This document shows, one piece after another, positions 16,139 through 23,651 of a DNA stretch of 44,793 nucleotides. The number at the start of each line of letters is the position of its first letter. The first letter of the stretch is position 1. The translations under genes were made by a program, and so were the position numbers. Source of the DNA: Myxococcota bacterium (GTDB lineage Bacteria; Myxococcota_A; UBA796; CAJQPC01); contig JAKLKD010000023.1 in NCBI GenBank assembly GCA_023150845.1, positions 1 through 44,793 of the forward strand. The letters are read 5' to 3'. The notes under the pieces were generated by a model. It saw only the letters and a program-made list of their open reading frames with translations. It was not told the origin of the DNA and did no database searches.

Positions 16139-16184
16139 GGCCTTGGCCCCTTCGGGCGCGACGCGCCGGGATAGGTCGGGTGGG

Positions 16185-17729
16185 ATGACCGCGCGCGCAG
16201 ACCTCGACGGCACGACCTCCGACGGCAGGACCTCATGCGACAGGCTCCCTGAGGTTGTTGTCCAGGCCATCGGCCTCGCCACGGCGGCGGGTCGGGGCTG
16301 GGCCGCGCTCAAAGCCGCCTTAGAGGCCGGGCGACCGCTCTCTTCGCCAGAGCGCTCCGCTGAAGCCCTGCTCTTTGAGGCCCTGGAGGACGCGGCCTTG
16401 GCGCCGCTGCCCCAAGACGCCGGGCTGATCTTCGCCACGGCCTCCGGTGGGCTTGGCGACGACTGGTCGCCTTGGCACACCGCCGCCCTCGCCGGAGACC
16501 CCTCGCCGCCGCCTTTGCGCCCTCGGCAGGCCCCCGGCGACGCCTTGGCCGCGCGGCTCGGCGTCTTGGGCCCGCGGGCGAACGTCTCCTTGGCCTGCGC
16601 GTCGGGCACGGCGGCCTTGGGCATGGCCCTGGACTGGCTGCAGGCGGGCCGGGCGCGGGTCGTCGTCGTCGCCGCGGTGGACGGGGTGTGCCCGTTCGTG
16701 TTGGCGGGTTTTGAGGCGCTCAAGCTCGTGGATCCCCAGGGCTGCCGCCCGCTCACGCCGGGCTCGCGGGGCTTTCATCTGGGCGCCGCCGCCGCGATCC
16801 TCGTCTTGGCGGTGGGTGAAGGGGGCGTCCAGCTCACCGGCGCGGCCTCGTCCCAAGACGCCTGGCACCCGCTCACCCCACACCCCGAGGGCCGAGGGCT
16901 CATCGACGCCGCCCGCCTCGCCTTGGCCCGGGGCGGAGGTCACCCCGCGCAGCTCGTCTCGATTCATGGCACGGGCACCCCAGCGAACGATCAGGCCGAG
17001 ACCGCGGCGCTCCACACCTTGTTCGGTGAGCAGAGGCCGCCGCTTCAGGCGCTCAAGCCCGTCTTGGGGCACACCATGGGCGCCGCGGGGCTCGTCGAGG
17101 CCGCAGCCCTGATGTTGAGCCTGGGGGAACAACTGCCCGTCAGTTGGCCAGAGAGCAGAGAGTTGGCGGAGGCGCCCCACACCGGGATCTCCTGGTCCAT
17201 GGCCTTCGGCGGGGTGAACGCCGCGGTGGTGTTCAGCCTTGAGCCCGGCGCTGGGCTCCCGTCGGCGCCGCCCATCGCCGTGGTCACCCAGCGGGCGATC
17301 GTCGTGGAGGCCCAGGCCAGCCCCGCGGGCGAAGACCCCAGCCACGTCGCGACGCGGCGGGCGCTCCTCGCCTTGGCGCCACCACAAGACGCCGGGCTGA
17401 TCCTGAGCGCGCCGCGGGGCTCGGTCCTCGCGGATCTACGCCACCACGCCCGGCTTGTGCATGAGGGCCCAGCCCTCGTCTCGCCCCGAACCTTCGCCGC
17501 GACGGTCCCCGGCGCGCCGCTCATGGGCCCCGGCTTGACCCTTGGCCTGCGCGGGCCGGTGATGGCGCTCTTGGACCCGCCGGAGGTCGCCCTCGCCCTC
17601 GCTGAAGACTGGCTGCGCCTGGGCCGCTGCGAGGCGGTGGTCGTGGCGCTGCTGGAGGTCGGCGGCGAAGATCTGCTTGGCGAGGGCGCCTGGGCCCGGG
17701 CCGACGCGCGGCTTTTGGGGGTCGGGTGA
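16185..17729 (+). CDS. Beta-ketoacyl synthase with extra CLF-like tail
   Basis: A 514-residue protein. Residues 20-370 form a type II beta-ketoacyl-ACP synthase that would condense an acyl thioester with malonyl-ACP. Its catalytic set is complete: Cys about 138 in LACASGTAA, His about 261 in HGTGTPANDQ, Lys about 291 and His about 296 in KPVLGHTMGAAG. Residues 370-514 form a second thiolase-like piece (LVSPRTFAATVP, LGLRGPVMALLDPPE, LRLGRCEAVVVALLEV) that matches the N-terminal half of a ketosynthase but has no Cys at the active position, as in chain-length factors. The ATG at 16185 is the first reasonable start after the upstream gene ends at 16138. It is translationally coupled to the propeller gene (GTGA overlap). 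Confidence 0.85.
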   Translation: MTARADLDGTTSDGRTSCDRLPEVVVQAIGLATAAGRGWAALKAALEAGRPLSSPERSAEALLFEALEDAALAPLPQDAGLIFATASGGLGDDWSPWHTAALAGDPSPPPLRPRQAPGDALAARLGVLGPRANVSLACASGTAALGMALDWLQAGRARVVVVAAVDGVCPFVLAGFEALKLVDPQGCRPLTPGSRGFHLGAAAAILVLAVGEGGVQLTGAASSQDAWHPLTPHPEGRGLIDAARLALARGGGHPAQLVSIHGTGTPANDQAETAALHTLFGEQRPPLQALKPVLGHTMGAAGLVEAAALMLSLGEQLPVSWPESRELAEAPHTGISWSMAFGGVNAAVVFSLEPGAGLPSAPPIAVVTQRAIVVEAQASPAGEDPSHVATRRALLALAPPQDAGLILSAPRGSVLADLRHHARLVHEGPALVSPRTFAATVPGAPLMGPGLTLGLRGPVMALLDPPEVALALAEDWLRLGRCEAVVVALLEVGGEDLLGEGAWARADARLLGVG

Positions 17730-18760
17730 AGGCCCTGGTCACCGTGGTCATGGAGAACTTTGTCGAGGTGCGCGCGGCGCTCCAGTCCGCTGGGAGGCCG
17801 CCGCCAGGGCGCATCGGCGCGCCGGACCCTGTGCCCGAGGCCCTCGTCGGCCAGATGGGCGGGCGGCTCCTGGCCGTGGACCTCAGCCGCGGCGTCGTGC
17901 TGGGAGAGCGCCACCTGCCGACGCCGAGCGGCCTGTGCTGGCCCGACCCCGCCGGGCCGATCTGGGTGGCGTCGATGTGGGGCGACACGCTCCTCGCCGT
18001 GGACCCCGAGACCGGGCGGACCCTTCGCGCCCTCTCACACCCGGCGTTCAACGACCTGCACACCGTCGTGCCGAGCGGCGGGGGCCTGCTCGTGACCTGC
18101 TCCGGGGTGGACGCCGTCGTCGCGCTTCACCCCGACGAGGCCCCGGAGCGCGCCTGGGTGTGGTGGGCGCCGCCTTGGCCCACGCCGATCCCCGGCCCTG
18201 AGCGCGCCGACCCACACGCCGATCACCGCGGCCGCCGCTACGCGACCCTGGGCCGGGCCCTGCACCTCAACAGCGCCTTGCCTTGGGGCGACGGGGTGTT
18301 GTTGTCGTCGTTCCACACCGGGGAGCTCCTGGCGCTTGGCCGAGACGACGGCGCCCTCAGCCGCCGCCGGGCGGGGCTCGATCACCCCCACGCCTTGTGT
18401 CTGGCCGGGGAAGAGGGCGGCCTGCCGCCGGGGAGCCTCGTGCTCTGCGAGAGCCCACGCGGCGCCGTGCGTGCGCTTCACGCCGACGATCTCTCCGATC
18501 ACGCCACGTTCAGCCCCGGCCTGCGCTGGGTGCAGGCGGCCTGCCCCTCGGGGCGCGGCACCCTGCTGCTGCTCGACAACCCCCACTTCGGCGCCGGGCG
18601 GCGCGGGGCGGGGCCCCCCAAGATCGTCGAGCTCGACCCCAGGAGCGGGCGCAGCACGACGCGCCTGGAGCTGCCCGCCGGCTGGCGGTTGTTCTCCCTC
18701 ACACCCCTCACAGACGCGCAGACCTCACGCATCGGGTGGATTCATGACGACGGACGTTGA
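17726..18760 (+). CDS. Beta-propeller protein of unknown function
   Basis: A 344-residue protein without signal peptide, made of repeated beta-strand blocks such as GRLLAVDLSRG, DTLLAVDPETGRTLRAL, GVLLSSFHTGELLAL and KIVELDPRSG, which indicate an NHL/YVTN-like propeller. Histidines recur in conserved-looking positions (FNDLHTVV near 113, ALHLNSALPWGDG near 180, LDHPHALCL near 225), which could form a metal or ligand site at the centre of the propeller. It lies between a ketosynthase gene (4-bp overlap) and a halogenase-like gene (17-bp overlap), so it should act in the same pathway. An enzymatic role on the polyketide product or a scaffolding role are both possible. No named family was recognised with confidence. 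Confidence 0.65.
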   Translation: MKALVTVVMENFVEVRAALQSAGRPPPGRIGAPDPVPEALVGQMGGRLLAVDLSRGVVLGERHLPTPSGLCWPDPAGPIWVASMWGDTLLAVDPETGRTLRALSHPAFNDLHTVVPSGGGLLVTCSGVDAVVALHPDEAPERAWVWWAPPWPTPIPGPERADPHADHRGRRYATLGRALHLNSALPWGDGVLLSSFHTGELLALGRDDGALSRRRAGLDHPHALCLAGEEGGLPPGSLVLCESPRGAVRALHADDLSDHATFSPGLRWVQAACPSGRGTLLLLDNPHFGAGRRGAGPPKIVELDPRSGRSTTRLELPAGWRLFSLTPLTDAQTSRIGWIHDDGR

Positions 18761-20312
18761 CGTGTTGATCCTCGGCGGCGGGCTGGCGGGCGGGCTCTTG
18801 GCCCGGCACCTCCGGCGCGCGCTGCCTTCGGTCTCCATCGGGGTGGTCGAGCGCCGCCTGACGTCGGACTGGAAGGTGGGCGAGTCCACGGTGGAGCTCG
18901 CCGGGCACTACCTCGTCAAGCGCCTCGGGCTCTCGTCCTTGCTCTACCGCGAGCACCTGCCCAAGAACGGCCTGCGCTTCTTCTTTGACCAGCCCGGCCG
19001 CGACGCGCCGATCCCCGCGCAGAGCGAGCTGGGGACGACGAGCTTCGCGGTGAACCCGAGCTTTCAGGTCGATCGGGCGCGCCTGGAGGAGCGGCTCTTG
19101 GCCTTGGCCGTGGCCGACGGCGTGACGCTCTGGCGTGGGGCGAAGGTGACCCAGGTGAGCCTGGGCGAGCCCCATGAGACGCAGATCGAGCAAGACGGCG
19201 CTGTCCAGACCGTTCGGTCTAGGTGGGTGGTGGACGCCTCGGGGCGCAGCCGCCTGCTCGCCCGAAAGCTCGGCCTCAGCCGCGCCGTGCCCGAGCACCA
19301 GATGATCGCCGCCTGGGGTCGCGTGCACGGCCTCGGCGACCTCGACGCCTTGGGTGATGAGGGCTGGCGCGCCCGCGCTCGGCACACCAGCCGGATGCTC
19401 TCGACGACCCACCTCAACTACCCGGGCTACTGGATCTGGCTCATCCCCCTGCGCGACGGGCTCACCAGCGTCGGCGTGGTCGGCGTGCCCCAAGACCAAG
19501 GCGGGCCGCTCTCTCCCCGCGCGCTGCGCTCTCAGGCCGGGCTCTGGGAGTTTCTCAGGGAACACAAAGGTTTAGACGAGCTCCTGCGGCGCTCGGAGGA
19601 GCCCGAGGGCGCCCGACTCCTCGACCACGGCGCCTATCTGGGCCTCGCCCATCGCAGCGAGCGCTACTTCAGCCCGGCGCGCTGGGCCTTGGTCGGCGAG
19701 GCGGGCTCGTTCACCGACCCCTTCTACAGCCCCGGCAGCGACTTCATCGCCCAGTCCAACGACCTCACCGTCGAGGCCATCCGCCGCGACCTCGCCGGGG
19801 AGGACCTCCACACCTTCACCGAGCTCGCCAGCGGCTTCATCCAGCATCAGGTGAGCCTCTCGGTGAGCGTCTACCGCGACCAGTACATGAACCTGGGCAG
19901 CTACGACCTCTTCCGCCTGCGCTACCTGTACGACCTCTACAACTACTTCAACCTGCTCACGCCCTACGCCCAAGACGTGCACCTGGACCCGGTCTGGCTG
20001 CGGGAGCGGCTCAACATGAAGGAGCGCACCGAGGGCGCCCTCGCCGAGGCCGGCCAGCTCTTCGCGCAGCTCGGGCGGCGGCTGCGTGAGGAGGGGCGCT
20101 ACTTCTCGGGCAACCTCGGCGGCTTCGACGGGCACTTCGACCGCGCGGTGCAAGACCCGACGGGGCGCAGCCTGGACGACGTGGCCCGCACCCAGCGCCG
20201 CTTACACCACGGGGTCATGCGGCGGCTGCGGCGGTGGCTGGCCGGGGACATGGCGGCGCCGCCCTCGAGCGGCTGGATGGCCGAGCTGTGGTCGGAGTGC
20301 GCGGCGACTTGA
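18744..20312 (+). CDS. Flavin-dependent halogenase-like oxidoreductase
   Basis: A 522-residue FAD-binding protein resembling the tryptophan/phenol halogenase superfamily. The N-terminal Rossmann motif is ILGGGLAGG (residues 9-17), followed by WKVGEST (43-49), a candidate catalytic Lys 74 in LPKNGLRF, DASGRSRLLAR and the halogenase signature WxWxIP as WIWLIP (230-235). A second FAD motif, LVGEAGSFTDPFYSPGSDF, lies at 317-334. The Glu conserved in PrnA-type tryptophan halogenases appears to be replaced by Tyr here (PFYSPG for PLESTG), so tryptophan is an unlikely substrate; a carrier-bound phenol or polyene is plausible, and plain oxygenation is not excluded. These enzymes need FADH2 and O2. 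The ATG at 18744 overlaps the propeller gene. Confidence 0.78.
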   Translation: MTTDVDVLILGGGLAGGLLARHLRRALPSVSIGVVERRLTSDWKVGESTVELAGHYLVKRLGLSSLLYREHLPKNGLRFFFDQPGRDAPIPAQSELGTTSFAVNPSFQVDRARLEERLLALAVADGVTLWRGAKVTQVSLGEPHETQIEQDGAVQTVRSRWVVDASGRSRLLARKLGLSRAVPEHQMIAAWGRVHGLGDLDALGDEGWRARARHTSRMLSTTHLNYPGYWIWLIPLRDGLTSVGVVGVPQDQGGPLSPRALRSQAGLWEFLREHKGLDELLRRSEEPEGARLLDHGAYLGLAHRSERYFSPARWALVGEAGSFTDPFYSPGSDFIAQSNDLTVEAIRRDLAGEDLHTFTELASGFIQHQVSLSVSVYRDQYMNLGSYDLFRLRYLYDLYNYFNLLTPYAQDVHLDPVWLRERLNMKERTEGALAEAGQLFAQLGRRLREEGRYFSGNLGGFDGHFDRAVQDPTGRSLDDVARTQRRLHHGVMRRLRRWLAGDMAAPPSSGWMAELWSECAAT

Positions 20313-20319
20313 GCGAGGC

Positions 20320-20859
20320 TCAGGCCCGCGCCCGGCGGGCGGCGTCCCAGTGGAAGAGGTCCGCCTGAATCCACAAGAGCTTCGACCACGCCCGCGCCGC
20401 GGCGAATCGACGCTCGACGGGCAGGTCGAGCTCGGCCACGGCGCCGATGACCTGGTCGGTGATGAAGGCCAAGAGCCCGCTCACCTCGACGAGCGGCACG
20501 ACGATCCGGGGGTCGCCGCCGTCAGGGCCGTGGGCGCGGGCGACGTGGTCCAGGTAGACCGCGAGCTGGGCCTCGTCCCGAGGGCGCAAGATCGTGTCGA
20601 CGTAGGCCCGCAGGTGCACCGTGACCATCGCCGGAGGCAGGCCGTCAAAGTGCCGGGCGGTGTTGCTAAAGCCGAGCAGCCGCCCCTCGATGGCCACCAT
20701 CAGCGCGTCGAGCCACGGCGTGAGGTGGGGTCGAGAGGCGCGGATCAGCGCCCGATCGACCTCGGTGAGCCCGACAACCGCGGTCAGGTAGGCGACCCGG
20801 TAGGCCGGATCCACCTCAAGGCGGGCGACGTCGACGGCCTGGGGATCCACCGCGCTCAA
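20320..20859 (-). CDS. Protoglobin-domain protein
   Basis: A 179-residue protein that is one protoglobin/globin-sensor domain. It shows LTEVDRALIRASRPHLTPWLDAL early, LDHVARAH with the likely proximal haem His at 110, GDPRIVVPLVEVSGLL and the terminal block KLLWIQADLFH, all in family order. It should bind haem and a diatomic gas such as O2 and has no output domain. The start is uncertain: TTG at 20859 overlaps the ACP stop (TTGA), while a GTG at 20850 is also in frame; neither has a clear Shine-Dalgarno. It is the last gene of the ketosynthase/ACP operon and ends seven bases from the convergent halogenase gene, which suggests oxygen sensing or supply for that pathway. Confidence 0.75.
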   Translation of the reverse strand: MSAVDPQAVDVARLEVDPAYRVAYLTAVVGLTEVDRALIRASRPHLTPWLDALMVAIEGRLLGFSNTARHFDGLPPAMVTVHLRAYVDTILRPRDEAQLAVYLDHVARAHGPDGGDPRIVVPLVEVSGLLAFITDQVIGAVAELDLPVERRFAAARAWSKLLWIQADLFHWDAARRARA

Positions 20860-21152
20860 CGAGCGCCCTGGGCGCGCAGGTAAGCGACGATGCTGCCGAT
20901 GGAGGCGTAGATCTCGCGGGTCTCCTCGCCGTCGGGCATGCGCACGCCGAGCGTCCGCTCCAGCTCGACGGCGAGCTCAATGGCGTCGACGCTGTCGAGC
21001 TTCATCCCGCCATCCGCCCACAGCGGCGCGTCGTCGGCGAGGTCCGCCGGGGTGATGTCGGTGAGCAGGAGCGCGCGGATGAGCGCCTCCTTCACCTTAA
21101 GCGTCAGGGTGTCTGGGGCCTCGTCGGCGGGATCTACGGCGGTGGGGCTCAT
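20856..21152 (-). CDS. Acyl carrier protein
   Basis: A 98-residue acyl carrier protein. The phosphopantetheine attachment site is Ser 54 in KLDSVDAIELA, followed by helix II-III features VELERTLGVRMPDGEE and a C-terminal helix SIGSIVAYLRAQ. It would carry the growing chain for the neighbouring ketosynthases and dehydratases. The first 20 residues are an acidic extension. The ATG at 21152 lacks a Shine-Dalgarno sequence; 24 bases separate it from the chain-length-factor gene upstream. It overlaps the protoglobin gene at its 3' end. Confidence 0.85.
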   Translation of the reverse strand: MSPTAVDPADEAPDTLTLKVKEALIRALLLTDITPADLADDAPLWADGGMKLDSVDAIELAVELERTLGVRMPDGEETREIYASIGSIVAYLRAQGAR

Positions 21153-21176
21153 CGGAGGATCATAGCCCAGGCCCCC

Positions 21177-21926
21177 TCAGGGCGCGAAGCTCACCCGGGC
21201 GCGGAGCGCGCCGCCGACGCCGAGCTCACCGACCACGCCGCCGCGCCCGCCCTCGGCGAGGGCCACCACGCCGATCAAGGCCCCGACGCCGACCTCACCA
21301 AAAGCTGCGCTCGGTCGTAGTTCAGAGGCGCCCTCCTCGACGGTGACCCGCGGGCCGACGCCGCCTCGGGTGAACAAGAGCGCCGCGGCCACCCCGCCCG
21401 GGGGCTTGGCCCCGGCCGCCTGAAGCACAGGATGAGGCGCCTCAGCGCCCACGACGAGCACCGTCTCGCAGGCGCCCAGGGCGAGGAGGGTCTCCGCCCG
21501 GAGCAAGGCCGCGCCGCCCGCCCCGCGCCCGGCGAAGGTCTCCACCGAGGCGCAGCGTCCGGGCGCGGCCTGCTCGGCGGCGATGGAGAGGATCGCCCCC
21601 GCCGTGCTCGGCAGCGAGGCCTGAAACGCCGCCGCGCTGAGCTGCCCCGGGCCCTCCTCCGCGAGCCGCCCCAAGAAGCGCCCGGTGGCGTCGAGCTCAC
21701 CCAGGCCGCAGGCCCAGAGCAGGATCGTCGGCTCTTGGGGCAGCAGCGGCAGCCCGACGCTCAAGGCGAGGCGGCCCAAGGCCCCCGCGCGCCGCCAGAG
21801 GCCCGAATCGACCCCCTCCGGGCGCGGCGGCTCGCTGAGGGGGCCCAGGCGCTCCCCGGCCTCGATGGCCGCGAGCCACGCCGAGGTTGGCGCCCCGGCG
21901 AGGCCGCGCCAAGCCTTGAGGATCAT
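21177..21926 (-). CDS. Beta-ketoacyl synthase-like chain-length factor
   Basis: A 249-residue ketosynthase-like protein lacking the active-site Cys. The region where ketosynthases have C-x-x-G reads VETFAGRGAGGAALLRAETLL, and no His pair of the HGTGT or GHTxGA type is present, so it should be a non-condensing partner (chain-length factor) of the ketosynthase encoded next to it. Other recognisable blocks are QLSAAAFQASLPSTAG and ETVLVVGAEAP. It is short compared with chain-length factors of type II polyketide systems (about 400 residues) but matches the small N-terminal-like ketosynthase proteins of aryl-polyene clusters. The ATG at 21926 overlaps the upstream stop (ATGA), indicating translational coupling and a 1:1 heterodimer. 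Confidence 0.75.
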   Translation of the reverse strand: MILKAWRGLAGAPTSAWLAAIEAGERLGPLSEPPRPEGVDSGLWRRAGALGRLALSVGLPLLPQEPTILLWACGLGELDATGRFLGRLAEEGPGQLSAAAFQASLPSTAGAILSIAAEQAAPGRCASVETFAGRGAGGAALLRAETLLALGACETVLVVGAEAPHPVLQAAGAKPPGGVAAALLFTRGGVGPRVTVEEGASELRPSAAFGEVGVGALIGVVALAEGGRGGVVGELGVGGALRARVSFAP

Positions 21927-23032
21927 GGCGCCTCCCAAGAGAGCGCCACGCCGCCGCCGCCGAACCCGAAGGCCAAGGACAAGGCCCGCGGCGCTGAGAG
22001 CCGACGAGGCCCGCCGCGCACCACGTCGAGGCCGGCCACGGGCGACTCCGTGCCCGCCGACGGCGGGATCCAGCCGCCGCCCAAGGAGCAGATCGCCACC
22101 GCCGCGCCCAAGGCCCCGGCGGCGCCGAGCGTGTGCCCCAAGGCGCCCTTCGTGCCCGAGACCGGCACCCCGGGCAGGCTCGCCGAGATCGCCTCGGCCT
22201 CGACCTGATCGTTCTGCGGGGTGCCCGTCGCGTGGGCGTGGACCCAGCCGATCGGGTCACGCCGCCCGCCCAAGGCCCCGGCGATGGCCGCCCGCGCCCC
22301 ACGCCCGTCTGGGCGCGGCGCGACGAGGCTGAAGCTCTCCGACACGCCGCTGGCGCCGCTCAAGGTCGCCAGGGCGCGCCGAGGTCCGCCCGCGGGCTCC
22401 AGCAGGATCGCCGCCGCACCTTCGCCGAGGTTGAGGCCCCCACGATGAAGGTCCATCGGGCGGCAGGGGCCCTGGGCCTGGAGCGAGAGCGCGCCGAAGC
22501 CATACCAGAGGAGCTGGCTGAGCGCGTCGACGCCGACGGCGAGGGCGGCGGCGGCTCGCCCGCAGCGCACAAGATCCGCGGCGACCTGGACGGCGACGGC
22601 GCCCGCCGTACACGCCGTGGAGACCGCGAGGGCAGGGGGCTTCGCGCCCAAGGCCTCACGCACCCGCTCTGCCGGTCGGTCGGGGAGCTGCGGCCAGAGC
22701 AGCGAAGGCGCCGCGAAGGGCTCACCCCGATGCCACGCACACCAGGCCGCCTCCCCCTCGGCCATGTCCGCCGCGCTCGTCCCGCAGACCACCCACATAC
22801 CATCCGCCGACCGGCCGCCCAGGGCTTGCTGTGATGCAGCAATGGCCATCTCCGAGGCCGTGCGCGCAGGGCCCTTGACCTGGCCCGCCCACCAGTCTTG
22901 GTCGGGGCGCGCCGGGGGCCACGGGCCGGGGCCCAGGCCACGCTCGCCGTCGAGCAGGCGCCGGTAGAGCTCCTCCGGGCTCGACCCCAAGGCCGAGACC
23001 ACGCCCAGGCCGGTGACCACGACCGGGATCAC
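21923..23032 (-). CDS. Beta-ketoacyl-ACP synthase (KAS II type)
   Basis: A 369-residue condensing enzyme with a complete triad: Cys about 141 in VSTACTAGAVAV, His about 267 in HATGTPQNDQVEAEA and Lys 295/His 300 in GTKGALGHTLGAAG. The N-terminus IPVVVTGLGVVSALG and the glycine-rich LSLAFGFGGGG near the end are typical of KAS II. The start at GTG 23032 is preferred to GTG 23038 because AGGGGG lies seven bases upstream and it gives a GTGA overlap with the preceding dehydratase gene. It would elongate ACP-bound chains with the chain-length factor encoded immediately downstream. Sequence and context suggest an aryl-polyene-like ketosynthase rather than housekeeping FabF. Confidence 0.88.
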   Translation of the reverse strand: MIPVVVTGLGVVSALGSSPEELYRRLLDGERGLGPGPWPPARPDQDWWAGQVKGPARTASEMAIAASQQALGGRSADGMWVVCGTSAADMAEGEAAWCAWHRGEPFAAPSLLWPQLPDRPAERVREALGAKPPALAVSTACTAGAVAVQVAADLVRCGRAAAALAVGVDALSQLLWYGFGALSLQAQGPCRPMDLHRGGLNLGEGAAAILLEPAGGPRRALATLSGASGVSESFSLVAPRPDGRGARAAIAGALGGRRDPIGWVHAHATGTPQNDQVEAEAISASLPGVPVSGTKGALGHTLGAAGALGAAVAICSLGGGWIPPSAGTESPVAGLDVVRGGPRRLSAPRALSLAFGFGGGGVALSWEAP

Positions 23033-23295
23033 GGCCACGCCCCCTGGACCTGCGCCACGCCCCAGGCGCAGACCCCGTGGGGCCCCTCAACGGTGAACTC
23101 CACGTCCTCGCCGCGGGGGGTGAGCGTGAGGCGCGCGGTCTCTCCCGGGCGAAGGGGCGCGGTGAACCTCACCCGGCGCACGCCGACGAGCCCCGGCAGC
23201 GCCTCTTGCACCCAGGCCAAGAGCGCCGCCCCCGGCACCAGCGGGTCGCCGTCGAAGTGCCCCGGGACGTCCACAAAGGCCCGCTCCGTCGTCAT
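23029..23295 (-). CDS. Short FabA/FabZ-like hotdog dehydratase
   Basis: An 88-residue hotdog-fold protein. The block PGHFDGDPLVPGAALLAWVQEAL matches the FabA/FabZ/ApeI 3-hydroxyacyl-ACP dehydratase motif, including the catalytic His in GHF, and is followed by VRFTAPLRPGE and the strand VEFTVEG. It is shorter than usual (about 110-150 residues), lacking the N-terminal strand region. It probably removes water from 3-hydroxyacyl-ACP, perhaps as a heterodimer with the second hotdog protein just upstream, whose stop overlaps this start (ATGA). Confidence 0.72.
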   Translation of the reverse strand: MTTERAFVDVPGHFDGDPLVPGAALLAWVQEALPGLVGVRRVRFTAPLRPGETARLTLTPRGEDVEFTVEGPHGVCAWGVAQVQGAWP

Positions 23296-23636
23296 CCAGA
23301 CACCTTGAGGGTGAGCCGCGCCTCGAGCACCCCCGGGAGGCGCACGAAGACCCGCGGCAGCGGAGGCTCGGCGCGCTCGACCTCCAGCTCCGGGACGAGC
23401 CTTGTGCCCCCGGCGACCGTGCGCGCGGCGAGGCGCAGCTCCCGCACCTCGACGAGCACCCCGGCGCGGGCGGCGGTGGACGACGCTAGCGCGCGCCCCG
23501 CGAGCTGCGCGGCCAGCTCGACGAGGGCGCAGCTCAGGTACACCCCGTCGTGGGCGAGGGGATGATCCATCGGCAGCACCACGGCGCCGTCCTCCTCCAC
23601 CTCAAACCGGGCGGGCGGGGTGTGTGGGATGCCCAC
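23292..23636 (-). CDS. ApeP-like hotdog dehydratase subunit
   Basis: A 114-residue hotdog-fold protein resembling ApeP-type 3-hydroxyacyl-ACP dehydratases of aryl-polyene clusters. It shows LPMDHPLAHDGVYLSCALVE followed by a helix (LAAQLAGRALA) and strands VREVRELRL-like and LVPELEVERA. Asp-His in MDHPL marks the expected active-site loop. The GTG at 23636 has AGGAGG eight bases upstream, located in the 15-base gap after phaR, so this is the first biosynthetic gene of the operon but is very likely on the phaR transcript. A heterodimer with the next hotdog protein is inferred from their overlap and small size. Confidence 0.68.
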   Translation of the reverse strand: MGIPHTPPARFEVEEDGAVVLPMDHPLAHDGVYLSCALVELAAQLAGRALASSTAARAGVLVEVRELRLAARTVAGGTRLVPELEVERAEPPLPRVFVRLPGVLEARLTLKVSG

Positions 23637-23651
23637 GGCGCGGCCCTCCTC

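Noticed and set aside
18336-18743. In-frame extension of the halogenase-like gene over the propeller gene
   Set aside because: The added residues are an Arg/Pro-rich out-of-frame reading of the propeller; the FAD motif begins right after the ATG at 18744.
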